Assembly: GCA_036522155.1 (NCBI GenBank)
Contig: DATDGI010000194.1
Coordinates: forward strand, 1 to 64,000
Reading direction: 5' to 3'
Length of the DNA: 64,000 nt
Origin: UBA9676 sp036522155
GTDB lineage: Bacteria > Actinomycetota > Actinomycetes > Streptosporangiales > Streptosporangiaceae
A model generated the notes under the pieces. The model was given only the letters and a program-made list of their open reading frames with translations, was not told the DNA's origin and did no database searches. Shown one piece after another: positions 1 to 8,611 of this stretch; the stretch's first letter is position 1, and every line of letters starts with the position of its first letter. The position numbers were made by a program, and so were the translations under genes.

Positions 1-37
1 GGCCAGCGACCGCGCCGGCGGCCAGCGCCGGGGTCAC
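1..37 (-). CDS. TadC-like pilus assembly protein, N-terminal fragment cut by window edge
   Basis: A GTG at 37-35 overlaps the TGA of the upstream TadB-like gene in a GTGA junction and opens a frame that stays open to the window edge, giving VTPALAAGAVAG. The small hydrophobic start, the coupling and the position after TadB fit a TadC-type membrane platform protein. Only 12 codons are visible, so the identity rests on gene order in Tad loci rather than on the sequence itself. Confidence 0.4.
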   Translation of the reverse strand, partial: MTPALAAGAVAG

Positions 38-891
38 GGCCCGCCTCCGGTGGTCAGCAGCCGCTGCGGCGTCTCGAACCTGGCCAGCCGCCGCAGCCAG
101 ATGATCCCGGCCGCGTAGATGGCGATCACCACCGTGAGCACGGCCTGCCCGAGCACCCCGTCGTAGGGGGCGAGGAAGCCGCGGTCGAGCAGCGCCAGGG
201 CCAGCGCCATGCCGACCGACACGCCGATCACGATCTGGACGCTGCGCCGGATGGACCGGCGGTCCGCGGTGACCCGGCGGCGCATGTCCAGTTCCTCGCG
301 CACCGACGCCGACAGCGACCCGAGCAGGTCCCGCAGCCCGGGCCCGCGCAACCGCGCGTTGATCACCAGCGCCGCGATGATCAGGTCGGCGCCGGGATCG
401 TCCAGGTCGTCCGCGAACCGGAGCAGCGCGTCCGGCATCGGCACCCGGATGTGCAGCCGGTCCACCAGCTTGGCCAGCGGCTCGGCCAGCACCGGCGCCG
501 CCACCCGCAGCGAGGCCGGGATGGCCTGCTCCAGGCCGACCGCGCCGGCGATGGTGTCCCGCAGCGACTCGGTCCAGGTGGCCAGCGCCTCCAGCCGCAC
601 CAGCGACCGCCGCTCCCCGGCCGCGCCGGATAGCCCGCGCCAGCTGTAGGCGAGCAGCGCCACCCCGATCCCGGCCACCAGCCAGCCGGTGGCGACCAGC
701 GCGAGCGCCCCGGCCGCCAGCGCGATGGCGCCGCGGAGCCCGGCCAGCTCCCGCAGCCGCCGCCGGAGTTCGCTGGCTGGCCTGGGCGGGCTGACCGGCA
801 GCCCCCGGATGGCCGCCACCAGCAGGAACAGCCCGGCACCAGCGGTGGCGCCGGCCACCGCCGCCAGGGCCCAGCTGATCCCGGTCACCAC
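34..891 (-). CDS. TadB-like type II secretion F-domain membrane protein
   Basis: Inner-membrane platform protein of a Tad/Flp pilus machine, thought to connect the cytoplasmic ATPase to the growing pilus. The 285-residue product has hydrophobic segments at about 5-28, 52-85, 218-240 and 248-268 around a charged helical cytoplasmic region (about 95-215). That is the usual layout of a GspF/T2SSF domain. The GTG start overlaps the end of the TadA-like ATPase gene by 7 nt, so the two are translationally coupled. The length is normal for the family. Confidence 0.85.
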   Translation of the reverse strand: MVTGISWALAAVAGATAGAGLFLLVAAIRGLPVSPPRPASELRRRLRELAGLRGAIALAAGALALVATGWLVAGIGVALLAYSWRGLSGAAGERRSLVRLEALATWTESLRDTIAGAVGLEQAIPASLRVAAPVLAEPLAKLVDRLHIRVPMPDALLRFADDLDDPGADLIIAALVINARLRGPGLRDLLGSLSASVREELDMRRRVTADRRSIRRSVQIVIGVSVGMALALALLDRGFLAPYDGVLGQAVLTVVIAIYAAGIIWLRRLARFETPQRLLTTGGGP

Positions 892-2183
892 GACTCCCGG
901 GCCGGGTCGTAGCCGTGCTCGGCCAGCAGCCCGGCGCAGGCGATCGGGGCATGCGGCACCGCCCGCCCGTCCTGCCCGGGGGTGAACGCCTCGCTGGACA
1001 GCACCCGGCCATCCACCCCGGTGACCTCGCGGACGCTGCTCACGTACCGGCGCAGGCGGCCGCCGCGCGCGTAGTCGTTGCGCTTTTCGATGAAGATCAC
1101 GAAATCGACGGCGCCCGCGATCAGCATGTGGGTCGCCTCGACCGGCAGGCGTTCTGCTGACTGGATCGCGTACGTGGCGATCCGGTTGAACACCTCCAGC
1201 GAGGAATTGGCGTGGATGGTGGACAGCGACCCGTCGTTGCCCTGCGTCATCGCGTTCAGCATGGTGACGATCTCGTCGCCGAGCACCTCGCCGACGATCA
1301 CCCGGCTCGGGTTCATCCGCAGCGAGCGGCGGACCAGCTCGGCCATGGAGATCGCGCCCTGGCCCTCGGAGTTCGGCAGCCGCTCCTCGAACGCCAGCGC
1401 GTTCGGGTGTAGCTCGGGGAAGTAGTCGATACCGAGTTCCAGCGCTCGTTCCACCGTGATCAGCCGCTCGCCGGGCGCGATCTGGTTCACGATCGCCCGC
1501 AGCAGCGTGGTCTTGCCCGCGTTGGTGGCCCCGGCGATCATCAGGTTCTTGCGGGCGGTGGTCGCGGCCGCCAGGAACGACGCGACCTCGGGCAGGATCG
1601 TGCCGTTGCCCACCAGATCGGACAGGAACACCTTGCCGAGCCGCGCCCGCCGGATGGACACGGCCGGCCTGAGCGTCACGTCCATCACCGCGGACAGCCG
1701 GGATCCGTCCGGCAGCCGCACGTCAAGCTGCGGGTTGGCGGTGTCGAACGGCCGGCTGGACAGGCCCGAGTACGCGGCCAGCGCCTGGATCAGCTCGACC
1801 AGCTCATCGTCGCTGTCGGCGACCGGATCGGCCATCACCTCGCCGCCGTCGGCGTAGGACAGGAACACCCGGTCACAGCCGTTGATGTCGATGTTCTCGA
1901 TCAGCGGGTCGTCCAGCAGCGGCTGGAGCCGGCCCACCCCGAACAGCGCCGCGTGGACGGCGGCGGCCAGCTCTTCCTCCTCCTGCGCGGTCACCGGGGC
2001 CCGGCCCGCGCTGATCTCGATCCGGGCGTGTTCCTCCAGCACCCCGGCGATCAGGGCCCGGGCGAACTGGCGCTCGTCCTCGCTGGTCATCGGGGGCACG
2101 CCGGACGCGGCATCGAGCCGCCGCTGGTCGGCCAGCCGGTCCCCGACCTCGGCGCGCATCCGCTTGACCAGATGGTGATCCAT
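885..2183 (-). CDS. TadA/CpaF-type secretion ATPase
   Basis: Cytoplasmic hexameric ATPase that powers Tad/Flp pilus assembly (VirB11/PilB superfamily). In the 432-residue product, Walker A is GATNAGKT at about 218-225, the Walker B region RVIVGEVLGDE is at about 294-304, and the His box STIHANS is at about 321-327. The chosen ATG lies 5 nt after the stop of the MinD-like gene. A GTG nine bases further upstream (2192) overlaps that stop as GTGA and would add three residues. The ATP-binding residues are intact, so the machine is probably functional. Confidence 0.92.
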   Translation of the reverse strand: MDHHLVKRMRAEVGDRLADQRRLDAASGVPPMTSEDERQFARALIAGVLEEHARIEISAGRAPVTAQEEEELAAAVHAALFGVGRLQPLLDDPLIENIDINGCDRVFLSYADGGEVMADPVADSDDELVELIQALAAYSGLSSRPFDTANPQLDVRLPDGSRLSAVMDVTLRPAVSIRRARLGKVFLSDLVGNGTILPEVASFLAAATTARKNLMIAGATNAGKTTLLRAIVNQIAPGERLITVERALELGIDYFPELHPNALAFEERLPNSEGQGAISMAELVRRSLRMNPSRVIVGEVLGDEIVTMLNAMTQGNDGSLSTIHANSSLEVFNRIATYAIQSAERLPVEATHMLIAGAVDFVIFIEKRNDYARGGRLRRYVSSVREVTGVDGRVLSSEAFTPGQDGRAVPHAPIACAGLLAEHGYDPARESW

Positions 2184-2188
2184 GCCGG

Positions 2189-3004
2189 TCACCCGCGCCG
2201 CGCGGCCAGCGCGGGCTGGCCGCTGCGACGCGACCTTCGGATACTTAACGCCGGCAGCGGCCCGGCCAGCTGCCCGGCGACATCCCGTGCGGTGCGGGCC
2301 AGCAGCGAGGAGTCCAGCCGGCCGCCCCATTCGCCGCGCAGCGCCCGGGCGGCCCGGGGGTCGTGCGCCAGGCCGCCCACCACGATGACCCGGGGCGACC
2401 CGAGCGCCTCGCCGACCTCGGCCAGGGCGGTGTGGAAGCCCTTGTGCCCGGCGACGACCACGACATGAACCGTGTTGGCCATCCGGTCCCGCTTGTCCAG
2501 CGCTACCAGCAGAGCCGGGACCCGTTCCCGCAGCCGCACGATCTCACCCAGGTCGTGCCGGGTGACCAGGACGATCACGGCCGCCTGGGCGAGCAGGTCG
2601 TGCTGCGGCCCCCCCACCCCGATCCGGCCGCAGTCGGCGATCACGTCGGCCTGCGGCAGCTGCGCGAACACGGCCCCGACCGGCCCCCACAGCGGCAGCA
2701 GCCCGGCGCCCTGCTCGGCGGTGCTCACGCCGGCCAGCACGGCCAGCCCGCCGCGTAACGTCTGCGCGTGCTCCCGCACCTGCTCGGGCCGCAGGCCGTG
2801 GCGGGCAGCGACGGCCAGGCTGAGCAGCCCGCGCCGCGGGTCCAGCCGGCCGCCGCCGTCGGCGGAGAAGCGGTACACCAGGTCGCCGCCCGCCGGATCG
2901 CACTCGGCCAGCAGCACCGGCCGGGGCCAGACCGCGGCGAGGACCACCGCGGCCGTGGTAACCCCGGGTGCACCCTTGTCGGCGGCGATCGCGACCAGCG
3001 CCAT
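2189..3004 (-). CDS. MinD/CpaE-like ATPase of the Tad locus
   Basis: A ParA/MinD-fold protein of 271 residues, expected to help localise pilus assembly. It has a deviant P-loop KGAPGVTT at residues 10-17. The signature first Lys is present but the usual GK(S/T) Lys is Val, a variation I recall in this actinobacterial group. A conserved-looking ECDPAGGD segment follows near residue 34. It lies between the SAF protein gene (3-nt gap) and the ATPase gene (5-nt gap) in one operon. Nucleotide binding is likely; hydrolysis is uncertain because of the P-loop. Confidence 0.8.
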   Translation of the reverse strand: MALVAIAADKGAPGVTTAAVVLAAVWPRPVLLAECDPAGGDLVYRFSADGGGRLDPRRGLLSLAVAARHGLRPEQVREHAQTLRGGLAVLAGVSTAEQGAGLLPLWGPVGAVFAQLPQADVIADCGRIGVGGPQHDLLAQAAVIVLVTRHDLGEIVRLRERVPALLVALDKRDRMANTVHVVVVAGHKGFHTALAEVGEALGSPRVIVVGGLAHDPRAARALRGEWGGRLDSSLLARTARDVAGQLAGPLPALSIRRSRRSGQPALAARRG

Positions 3005-3007
3005 CGG

Positions 3008-3805
3008 TCAGTGCTTCCTGGCCGGCGTGGGCGACGTCGCGGACGGGGACGGGGTGGCGGCCGGGGTGGTGGCCGGGGCGGATGCGGATCGGGCGGCCGC
3101 CCGGGCGGTGGGCAGCACCACGACGGCCACGTTCCCAGCCGCGGCATCGCAGGCGACCGCGCCCGCATCAGCCGGATTCACCGCCACCGACACGTCGGTG
3201 GCACCGGCCTGCGGGCTGTTCGCGCCCGGCTGGACCACGTCCACCACGGTCGCGTTGCCGGCCAGCGCGGTCCCGCCGCTGCCGGGGCAGCCCGCGCTGG
3301 CGCTGCTCTGGCTGCTGACCGCGTAGATCCCGACATGGTCGCCGGCCTTGAGCTGGTCGGGCCACTGCCCGTCCTTGAGCGCGAGCCCGATGATGTCCTT
3401 GCCCGCGGTCACGCCACTGGCCTGGGCCACCATGGTGCTGGTGAGCAGGGTGCCGGGCGGGATGGTGACCGCGGCGTAGAAGCGGGCCACCTGGCTGGCC
3501 TCGGCCCAGGGCACGTAGGCCAGCCCGGTCCCTGACGCGACCTGCACCTGCTGCATCGCGGCTAACGGGATCTGCTGGCCCACCCCGACCTGCTGCGAGA
3601 TCTCGATCGCGGCCACCCGCTTGCCGCTGGCGATGACCAGTAACCCGGCGGCCAGGGCCCCGCCGACGATCAGTAACAGAGCGAACGCGGCCAGGGCGGG
3701 TTTCCGCTCACGGCGCGCACTGGGAAGCCTGCGGCCCGGCCCGAAGTCCTGGTCTTGCGTACTCGACGGCAGTCCACGCTGCAACGTCGCCCGGTCAGTC
3801 GGCAT
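3008..3805 (-). CDS. SAF-domain (CpaB/RcpC-like) pilus assembly protein
   Basis: The 265-residue protein has a basic cytoplasmic N-terminus, one transmembrane helix at about 37-60, and an SAF domain at about 66-130. The hallmark phrasing is VGVGQQIPLAAMQQVQV followed by IPPGTLLTSTMV. The C-terminus is rich in Ala, Pro and Ser and probably disordered. CpaB/RcpC proteins act in the periplasm or cell wall to stabilise the pilus channel. It is the first gene of the minus-strand pilus operon and is divergent from the prepilin peptidase. Confidence 0.78.
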   Translation of the reverse strand: MPTDRATLQRGLPSSTQDQDFGPGRRLPSARRERKPALAAFALLLIVGGALAAGLLVIASGKRVAAIEISQQVGVGQQIPLAAMQQVQVASGTGLAYVPWAEASQVARFYAAVTIPPGTLLTSTMVAQASGVTAGKDIIGLALKDGQWPDQLKAGDHVGIYAVSSQSSASAGCPGSGGTALAGNATVVDVVQPGANSPQAGATDVSVAVNPADAGAVACDAAAGNVAVVVLPTARAAARSASAPATTPAATPSPSATSPTPARKH

Positions 3806-3911
3806 GGCTCACGATCTCCCTGCTGCCGCCCCGGCGCGCCAGCGACACTACCTCATCATGAACCCATTGTGGGCGCTTACCGACAATGTGCAACCACCCG
3901 CGGCCGGCCCG

Positions 3912-3923
3912 TACTCTGTCCAG
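3912..3923 (+). promoter_or_regulatory. Leaderless -10 element of the prepilin peptidase gene
   Basis: TACTCT at 3912-3917 is followed by six bases and then GTG at 3924, the spacing expected if transcription begins at or next to the start codon. No Shine-Dalgarno sequence precedes the GTG. No clear -35 was seen. Confidence 0.5.
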
Positions 3924-4697
3924 GTGCCGGACTGGGTGCTGGCGGGGATCGGGGCGGTCGTCGGAGTGCTGGCCGGCTCATACCTGACCGTGCTCGCCGC
4001 CCGCGTGCCGGCCCGGGAAAACGTCCTGCACCCGCCCGGCCGGTGCCCGGCCTGCGGGGCCCGGCTGCGGGCCGTGGACATGATCCCGCTGGCCGGCTGG
4101 CTGCGGCTGCGCGGGCGGTGCCGCACCTGCCAGGCCGCGTTCGGCCGCTGGTACCCGGTGGTGGAACTGGCCACCGGGCTGCTGTTCGCGGTGATGGCGC
4201 TGCGGTTCGGGGCCAGCCCGGTGCTGCCGGCGTTCTGGCTGCTGGCCGCGCTGGCGGTGGTCCTTACCGTGATCGACCTGCGCCACCGGCGGCTGCCCGA
4301 CCTGCTGACCCTGCCGGCCTACCCGGCCGCGCTGGTGCTGCTCGGGGTGGCCGCCCTGGCGGTGCCCGGTGGCGGCCGGCGGTTCCTGATCGCGCTGATC
4401 GGCCTGGCCGCGGCCTGGCTGCTGTTCCTGGCCCTGGCCCTGATCAGCCCGGCCGGGATGGGCGGTGGCGACGTGAAACTGTCCGGGGTGCTCGGCCTGT
4501 ACCTGGGCTGGCTCGGGGCGGCCGCGCTGCTGGCCGGGCTGCTCGGCGCCTTCTTCCTGGCCGCGGTCACCGGTCTCGGGCTGATCGTGGCCAGGAAGGC
4601 GACCCGCAAATCGCAGATCCCCTTCGGGCCCTTCATGCTCACGGCGACCGTCGCGGTGGTCGCCGTCAGCGGCCTGGTGCCCGCCCTGGCCCGGTAG
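3924..4697 (+). CDS. Prepilin peptidase (A24, PilD/TadV type)
   Basis: Membrane aspartyl protease that cleaves and often N-methylates prepilins, here probably serving the adjacent Tad pilus. In the 257-residue form, a first helix at about 4-27 is followed by a zinc-binding pair CPAC (41-44) and CRTC (66-69). The catalytic Asp residues are D118 (VIDLR) and D183 (GMGGGDVK). The GTG start is preferred because it has a -10 box six bases upstream and puts the first helix at the N-terminus. An in-frame ATG at 3858 would add 22 residues. The cysteines indicate a bifunctional enzyme type. Confidence 0.9.
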   Translation: MPDWVLAGIGAVVGVLAGSYLTVLAARVPARENVLHPPGRCPACGARLRAVDMIPLAGWLRLRGRCRTCQAAFGRWYPVVELATGLLFAVMALRFGASPVLPAFWLLAALAVVLTVIDLRHRRLPDLLTLPAYPAALVLLGVAALAVPGGGRRFLIALIGLAAAWLLFLALALISPAGMGGGDVKLSGVLGLYLGWLGAAALLAGLLGAFFLAAVTGLGLIVARKATRKSQIPFGPFMLTATVAVVAVSGLVPALAR

Positions 4698-4703
4698 CGG
4701 CTG

Positions 4704-4733
4704 TTGCCAGCCCCGGCCATCGTTGGCTAGAGT
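4704..4733 (+). promoter_or_regulatory. Promoter of the lipoprotein/secreted-protein operon
   Basis: A -35 TTGCCA at 4704-4709, an 18-base spacer and a -10 TAGAGT at 4728-4733 lie just after the prepilin peptidase stop, about 45 bases before the lipoprotein start. The fit to a housekeeping-sigma promoter is good. Confidence 0.5.
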
Positions 4734-4777
4734 TCGGCCGACCCAGGCGGCCGGGGGGCTGGCCCGGAGGAATGCGG

Positions 4778-5434
4778 ATGTCACGACGGCCCCTCGGGGG
4801 CTTACCTGTGGTGGCGGCGCTGGCGGTCGCGTTAGCCGCCTGCGGTTCCGCCCGGCCACCGGCCTTTCATCCGGCCGGCGCTAACCCAAGTGCCCGGCAT
4901 GGCCCGGGCGCGCCCGGGAAATTAACCCGCACCTCCACCTTGACCTGGCCGCCGTTCGGCCCCGATGTGCACATCATCATGCCGGGCTGGCTGCCCGCAG
5001 ATCCGGGCGAGATTCCAGCCGTTATCACGGCCAAGAATTTCCTGCTCGCCTATCTTTACGCCGAGTACAAAGGCGGCGCGGATCAGCGCTGGGCCGGTTA
5101 TGTCGCCGGGAGTGTGGCCACCGCGCTCAGGTCCGATCTGGCGGTCCCGGCGGTGACCACAGAATCGTTCACCGGAATCATCCGTTTCTCCCGGATTCAG
5201 GCCTTCTGGGACCCGTCGGTGAACGGCGCGATAGACGTGTCGGAATGCTTCGACAATGCCCGTTCGGCCAATGTTGGCCTGCATAGTCGGCGGGTCATTC
5301 CCGACCGTTCGCCACCGGGTCAGCACTATTACCGGAACACCGATGTGCTGGCGCGGGGTGCGGGCGGTCAATGGCACGTGATCGGGGTTTACCCGGTCAT
5401 CTACTATCCGCAGGCGAAGGAGTGCAAGCCATGA
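4778..5434 (+). CDS. Lipoprotein of unknown function beside the pilus locus
   Basis: The 218-residue product begins with a short basic stretch and a hydrophobic signal ending in the lipobox LAAC (Cys22), so it should be a membrane-anchored exported protein. No domain is recognised. The second ATG (4778) is chosen over the one at 4772 because GGAGG at 4766-4770 is 7 bases before it, against 1 base for the other. The middle of the gene uses more A/T-ending codons than its neighbours. The stop overlaps the next start as ATGA, so both are co-translated. A role in pilus surface assembly is only inferred from position. Confidence 0.75.
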   Translation: MSRRPLGGLPVVAALAVALAACGSARPPAFHPAGANPSARHGPGAPGKLTRTSTLTWPPFGPDVHIIMPGWLPADPGEIPAVITAKNFLLAYLYAEYKGGADQRWAGYVAGSVATALRSDLAVPAVTTESFTGIIRFSRIQAFWDPSVNGAIDVSECFDNARSANVGLHSRRVIPDRSPPGQHYYRNTDVLARGAGGQWHVIGVYPVIYYPQAKECKP

Positions 5435-6408
5435 TCAGGCGGATCGCGCTCACCGGCCTCCTGGCCGTCGCCGCGCTGCTGGTCCCGTCGCCCGCCAGCG
5501 CGGGCTCGGGGGTCGGCTGCAGCGGCAACAACTGCTCGGTCCTGCTGAGCAACCTGATCACCCTCAGCGGCGACGTCGGCACTGGCGCGGGCTACCTGCC
5601 CATCAATGTCGCGCCACCGCCCTGCCTGTGGGAGCCCATCGGCGGCGCGGTGACCGGCAGCGCCACCATCATCAGCCAGTTCGGCGCGCTCGGCCCCGGC
5701 GCCCCGTACGGGGTCTACCCGGCGGTGGTGCAGGCCAGGAAACTGCTCAAGACCAAGCCGGTCCCGGCTGGCACCTGGTACACGCTGCCGGTCAACCCGG
5801 CGGCCTCGGCGGCCGGGCGGGCGGCCTGCCTGAGACTTCCGCTGTTCTTCTGGGCCCTGCCCGGCCAGGCCCTGCCCACGCCGCCCATCCCGCCGCTGAC
5901 CCTGGCCGAGTACGCCTACAACCACATGCTGATCCCGTCACCGGTGCTCACCCTGAACCCGGCCGTCCGCAGCTACGTCAACCTGGGCACCTACGTCTGG
6001 GGGACCTGGCCGGCCAGCCGGACCACCGGCCGGGTGGACGCGTACAAGATCATGGCGACCCTGGGCAACCTGACCGTGACGGTATGGGCGCAGGCCACCA
6101 CGTTCGCGGTGAACGTGACCGGGCCCGGCACGCCGTACTCCGGTGGCTGCGGGCCGACCGGCTCGCACTTCCCGGTGGGCAAGCCGCCGGCCAGCGCCGG
6201 GGCGGGCGTCGCACCGGACTGCGGCGTGCTCTGGCAGGCGCCGGCCACCGGCGCGGCGCTGACCGCGACCGTCCGCTGGGTTGTCACCTGGGGGGTGGGC
6301 AACCTGGGCGGCCCGGGGCCGGACACCCTGCCGCCGATCGCGATGACCGGCCCGGCGCCGCCGCTGCGGGTGCCGGTCGGCGAGATCCAGAGCGTGAACC
6401 GCGGCTGA
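5431..6408 (+). CDS. Secreted protein of unknown function beside the pilus locus
   Basis: The 325-residue product has a Sec signal peptide at about 1-24 ending PSPASA, then a Gly/Pro/Ala-rich mature region with early cysteines (GCSGNNCS) and scattered later ones that could form disulfides. No family is recognised. AAGGAG at 5417-5422 is 8 bases before the ATG, which overlaps the preceding lipoprotein stop. The pairing with a lipoprotein next to pilus genes suggests a cell-surface role, but nothing in the sequence shows it is a pilin: it lacks a prepilin-type leader. Confidence 0.72.
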   Translation: MIRRIALTGLLAVAALLVPSPASAGSGVGCSGNNCSVLLSNLITLSGDVGTGAGYLPINVAPPPCLWEPIGGAVTGSATIISQFGALGPGAPYGVYPAVVQARKLLKTKPVPAGTWYTLPVNPAASAAGRAACLRLPLFFWALPGQALPTPPIPPLTLAEYAYNHMLIPSPVLTLNPAVRSYVNLGTYVWGTWPASRTTGRVDAYKIMATLGNLTVTVWAQATTFAVNVTGPGTPYSGGCGPTGSHFPVGKPPASAGAGVAPDCGVLWQAPATGAALTATVRWVVTWGVGNLGGPGPDTLPPIAMTGPAPPLRVPVGEIQSVNRG

Positions 6409-6420
6409 CCGGACCCGGCC

Positions 6421-7482
6421 CTACAGGCTCACGCCGACCAGGACCGGCTCGCTGACCAGGTCCACGCCGAACGCCCCGCGCACGGCGTCCCGGATCTCCT
6501 GGGCCAGCGCCAGCAGGCTGGCGGTGCTGGCGCTGCCCGGGTTGACCAGCGCCAGCGTGTGCTTGGAAGAGATGCGGGCGCCCGCCGGGTGCGGGTGGCC
6601 CTTGCCGAACCCGGCCCGCTCGATCAGCCAGGCCGCGGGCACCTTCACCAGGCCGTCGCCGGCCGGGTAGTGGGGCACGCCCGGGCCGGCCGCGCGTTCC
6701 AGCGCCGCGTACTGCCCGGCGGGCAGCACCGGGTTGACGAAGAAGGAACCGGCGCTGCGGGTGTCGGGGTCGCTGGGGTCGAGCACCATGCCCTTGCCGC
6801 GGCGCAGGTCCAGCACGGCGGACCGGACGTCGGCCAGCGGCGCCCGGCCGCCGGGGTCCAGGCCCAGCGCCCGGGCCAGTTCGGGGTATCTGACCGGCAT
6901 CGAGAGCTTGTCCGCCGCCAGCACGAACGTGACGCCGAGGACCACGAACCGGCCGGTCACCTCGCCCGGTCCCAGGCTGCGCTTGAACATGCTGCTGCGG
7001 TAACCGAAGCCGCACTCGGCGGCCGCCATGTCCCGCACCCGGCCGTCCCTACGGTCGTAAACCCGCACCGAGGTGACGGTCTCGGCCACCTCCTGGCCGT
7101 AGGCGCCCACGTTCTGGATGGGCGTGGCCCCGGCCAGGCCCGGGATCCCGGACAGGCATTCCAGCCCGGCCAGGCCGTCGTCCACGCAGCCGGCCACCAC
7201 CGCGTCCCAGCCCTCACCGGCCGCGACGGTCAGCCCGGTGTCCCCGGTCCGGTCGATGCCGGTGGTGGCGACGCGCACGACCGTGCCCGGGAAGCCCCCG
7301 TCGGCGACGACCAGGTTACTGCCGCCGCCCAGCACCAGCAGCGGCTCACCGGCCGCGTCGGCCGACCGCACCTGCGCGATGAGATCATCCTCGGTGGCCG
7401 CGGTGGCGAACGCCCGGGCCGGCCCGCCGAGCCGGAGCGTGGTGTAGCCGGCCAGTGAGGTGGCGTCTCCCGGGGCCGTCAT
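6421..7482 (-). CDS. murB: UDP-N-acetylenolpyruvoylglucosamine reductase MurB
   Basis: Cytoplasmic FAD enzyme reducing UDP-GlcNAc-enolpyruvate to UDP-MurNAc in peptidoglycan synthesis. The 353-residue product has the FAD-binding GGGSN at 52-56, the TPIQNVGAYGQE segment, and the SAGSFFVNP motif containing the catalytic Ser. It ends with the conserved TLALVNPG region. It is the last gene of the tRNA-Met/rpmG/hadA/hadB operon, 2 nt after hadB. The family often has Lys where VNP has Val; all other landmarks are present. Confidence 0.95.
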   Translation of the reverse strand: MTAPGDATSLAGYTTLRLGGPARAFATAATEDDLIAQVRSADAAGEPLLVLGGGSNLVVADGGFPGTVVRVATTGIDRTGDTGLTVAAGEGWDAVVAGCVDDGLAGLECLSGIPGLAGATPIQNVGAYGQEVAETVTSVRVYDRRDGRVRDMAAAECGFGYRSSMFKRSLGPGEVTGRFVVLGVTFVLAADKLSMPVRYPELARALGLDPGGRAPLADVRSAVLDLRRGKGMVLDPSDPDTRSAGSFFVNPVLPAGQYAALERAAGPGVPHYPAGDGLVKVPAAWLIERAGFGKGHPHPAGARISSKHTLALVNPGSASTASLLALAQEIRDAVRGAFGVDLVSEPVLVGVSL

Positions 7483-7484
7483 GG

Positions 7485-7904
7485 TCAGGGCAGGCGCACG
7501 ACCGCCCGGGCCCGGGTGAGCACCTTGGCCTCACCCGAACGGGCGGTCAGCCCCACTACCACCCGGTTGCCGTCCAGTTTCTCCTCGACGGTGCCGGTCA
7601 CCTCGATGGTGGCGCCGGTGTCGTCGTCGGGGACGACCACCGGGGCGGAGAAGCGGACGCCGAACTCCAGCAGCGCGCCGGCGTCGCCCGCCCAGTCGGT
7701 CACGTACCGGCCCGCCTGCGCCATGGTGAACATGCCGTGCGCGATGACGTTGGGCAGCCCGACCGACCGGGCGATCCGCTCGTTCCAGTGGATCACGTTG
7801 AAGTCGCCGGACGCCCCGCAGTACCTGACCAGGCTGAGCCTGGTTACCGGGTAGCTGGCCGGCGGCAGTTCGGCCCCGGCGGCCACCTGGTCGTAGCTGG
7901 TCAC
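7485..7904 (-). CDS. MaoC-like (R)-hydroxyacyl dehydratase subunit, HadB type
   Basis: Hotdog-fold dehydratase of 139 residues with the hydratase-2 motif around GDFNVIHWNERIARSVG and an adjacent AHGMFTMAQAGR. Asp and His of this motif are the expected catalytic pair. It should form a heterodimer with the HadA-like product encoded just upstream, dehydrating 3-hydroxyacyl intermediates of fatty-acid elongation. The GTG start overlaps the hadA stop (GTGA), fitting stoichiometric production. The order tRNA-Met, rpmG, hadA, hadB is conserved in mycobacteria. Confidence 0.88.
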   Translation of the reverse strand: MTSYDQVAAGAELPPASYPVTRLSLVRYCGASGDFNVIHWNERIARSVGLPNVIAHGMFTMAQAGRYVTDWAGDAGALLEFGVRFSAPVVVPDDDTGATIEVTGTVEEKLDGNRVVVGLTARSGEAKVLTRARAVVRLP

Positions 7905-8347
7905 GCCGTCCCCCGTTCCACCAGCGTGGCGTGGCCGGTGCAGACGTGCTCGCCGGCGGTGGTGCGGATCTGGGTCTCGGTGGTCAGCATGGTGATCGAG
8001 CCCACCTCGCGGATGCCGGAGATGGTGGACTGGGCGGTCACCACGTCCCCGGCGTGCAGCGGGCGGGAGTACTCGAACCGCTGCTCGCCGTGCACGACCA
8101 TGGCGTAGTTGAGCCCCAGCCCGGGGTCGGCCGCCGCCCTCCCGCTGGCCGTCATGGCGATCACGATCGGGAAGGTGGGCGGCGCGATCACGTCCGGGTA
8201 GCCGGCCGCCTGGGCAGCCGCGGTGTCGCGGAACACCGGGTTGGGGTCCCCGATCGCGTCGGCGAACTCCGCGATCTTGACCCGGCTCACCTCGTACGGT
8301 GCCGTCGCCGGGAAGCTGCGGCCCAGGTAGTCGTGGTTAAGGGGCAC
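7901..8347 (-). CDS. HadA-type dehydratase subunit (FAS1-like dehydratase domain)
   Basis: The 148-residue hotdog protein begins VPLNHDYLGRSF and carries the FAS1-DH type segment FADAIGDPNPVFRDT with PTFPIVIAM. It lacks the full catalytic motif of the partner and is expected to supply the substrate-binding half of the HadAB heterodimer. The GTG at 8347 lies 5 nt after the rpmG stop and is chosen because upstream frame sequence belongs to rpmG. It is coupled to hadB by overlap. Confidence 0.87.
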   Translation of the reverse strand: MPLNHDYLGRSFPATAPYEVSRVKIAEFADAIGDPNPVFRDTAAAQAAGYPDVIAPPTFPIVIAMTASGRAAADPGLGLNYAMVVHGEQRFEYSRPLHAGDVVTAQSTISGIREVGSITMLTTETQIRTTAGEHVCTGHATLVERGTA

Positions 8348-8352
8348 CGGGG

Positions 8353-8517
8353 CTAGCGGGTCTCGCGGTGCGGCTGGTGCTTGCGGCAGTTGGGGCAGTA
8401 CTTCTTGAGTTCCACCCGGTCCGGGTCGTTGCGCCGGTTCTTGCGGGTGATGTAGTTGCGGTGCTTGCACTCCTGGCAGGCCAGGGTGATCTTCGGCCTC
8501 ACATCAGTGGCAGCCAC
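8353..8517 (-). CDS. rpmG: 50S ribosomal protein L33
   Basis: A 54-residue protein starting VAATDVRPKITLACQECK and ending RKHQPHRETR, matching bacterial L33. Both zinc-binding pairs are present (CQEC at 14-17 and CPNC at 41-44), so this is the zinc-containing C+ form. The GTG start is preceded by GAGAAAGG about 10 bases upstream. It sits between tRNA-Met and hadA, as in many actinobacteria. Confidence 0.95.
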   Translation of the reverse strand: MAATDVRPKITLACQECKHRNYITRKNRRNDPDRVELKKYCPNCRKHQPHRETR

Positions 8518-8580
8518 GAGGGAGTGCCTTTCTCTGGTACGGACCCGCGGGGGTGCCGCGGGACTTACTGGTTCCCGCCC

Positions 8581-8601
8581 GGCCGGGCATCGTGCCCGGC
8601 C
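8581..8601 (-). terminator. Hairpin between tRNA-Met and rpmG
   Basis: A perfect 9-bp inverted repeat, GGCCGGGCA / TGCCCGGCC with a 3-nt loop, begins 10 nt beyond the tRNA 3' end on the minus strand. There is no U-run, so it may be a tRNA processing or attenuation hairpin rather than a strict terminator. Confidence 0.4.
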
Positions 8602-8611
8602 AGCGGGAGCG

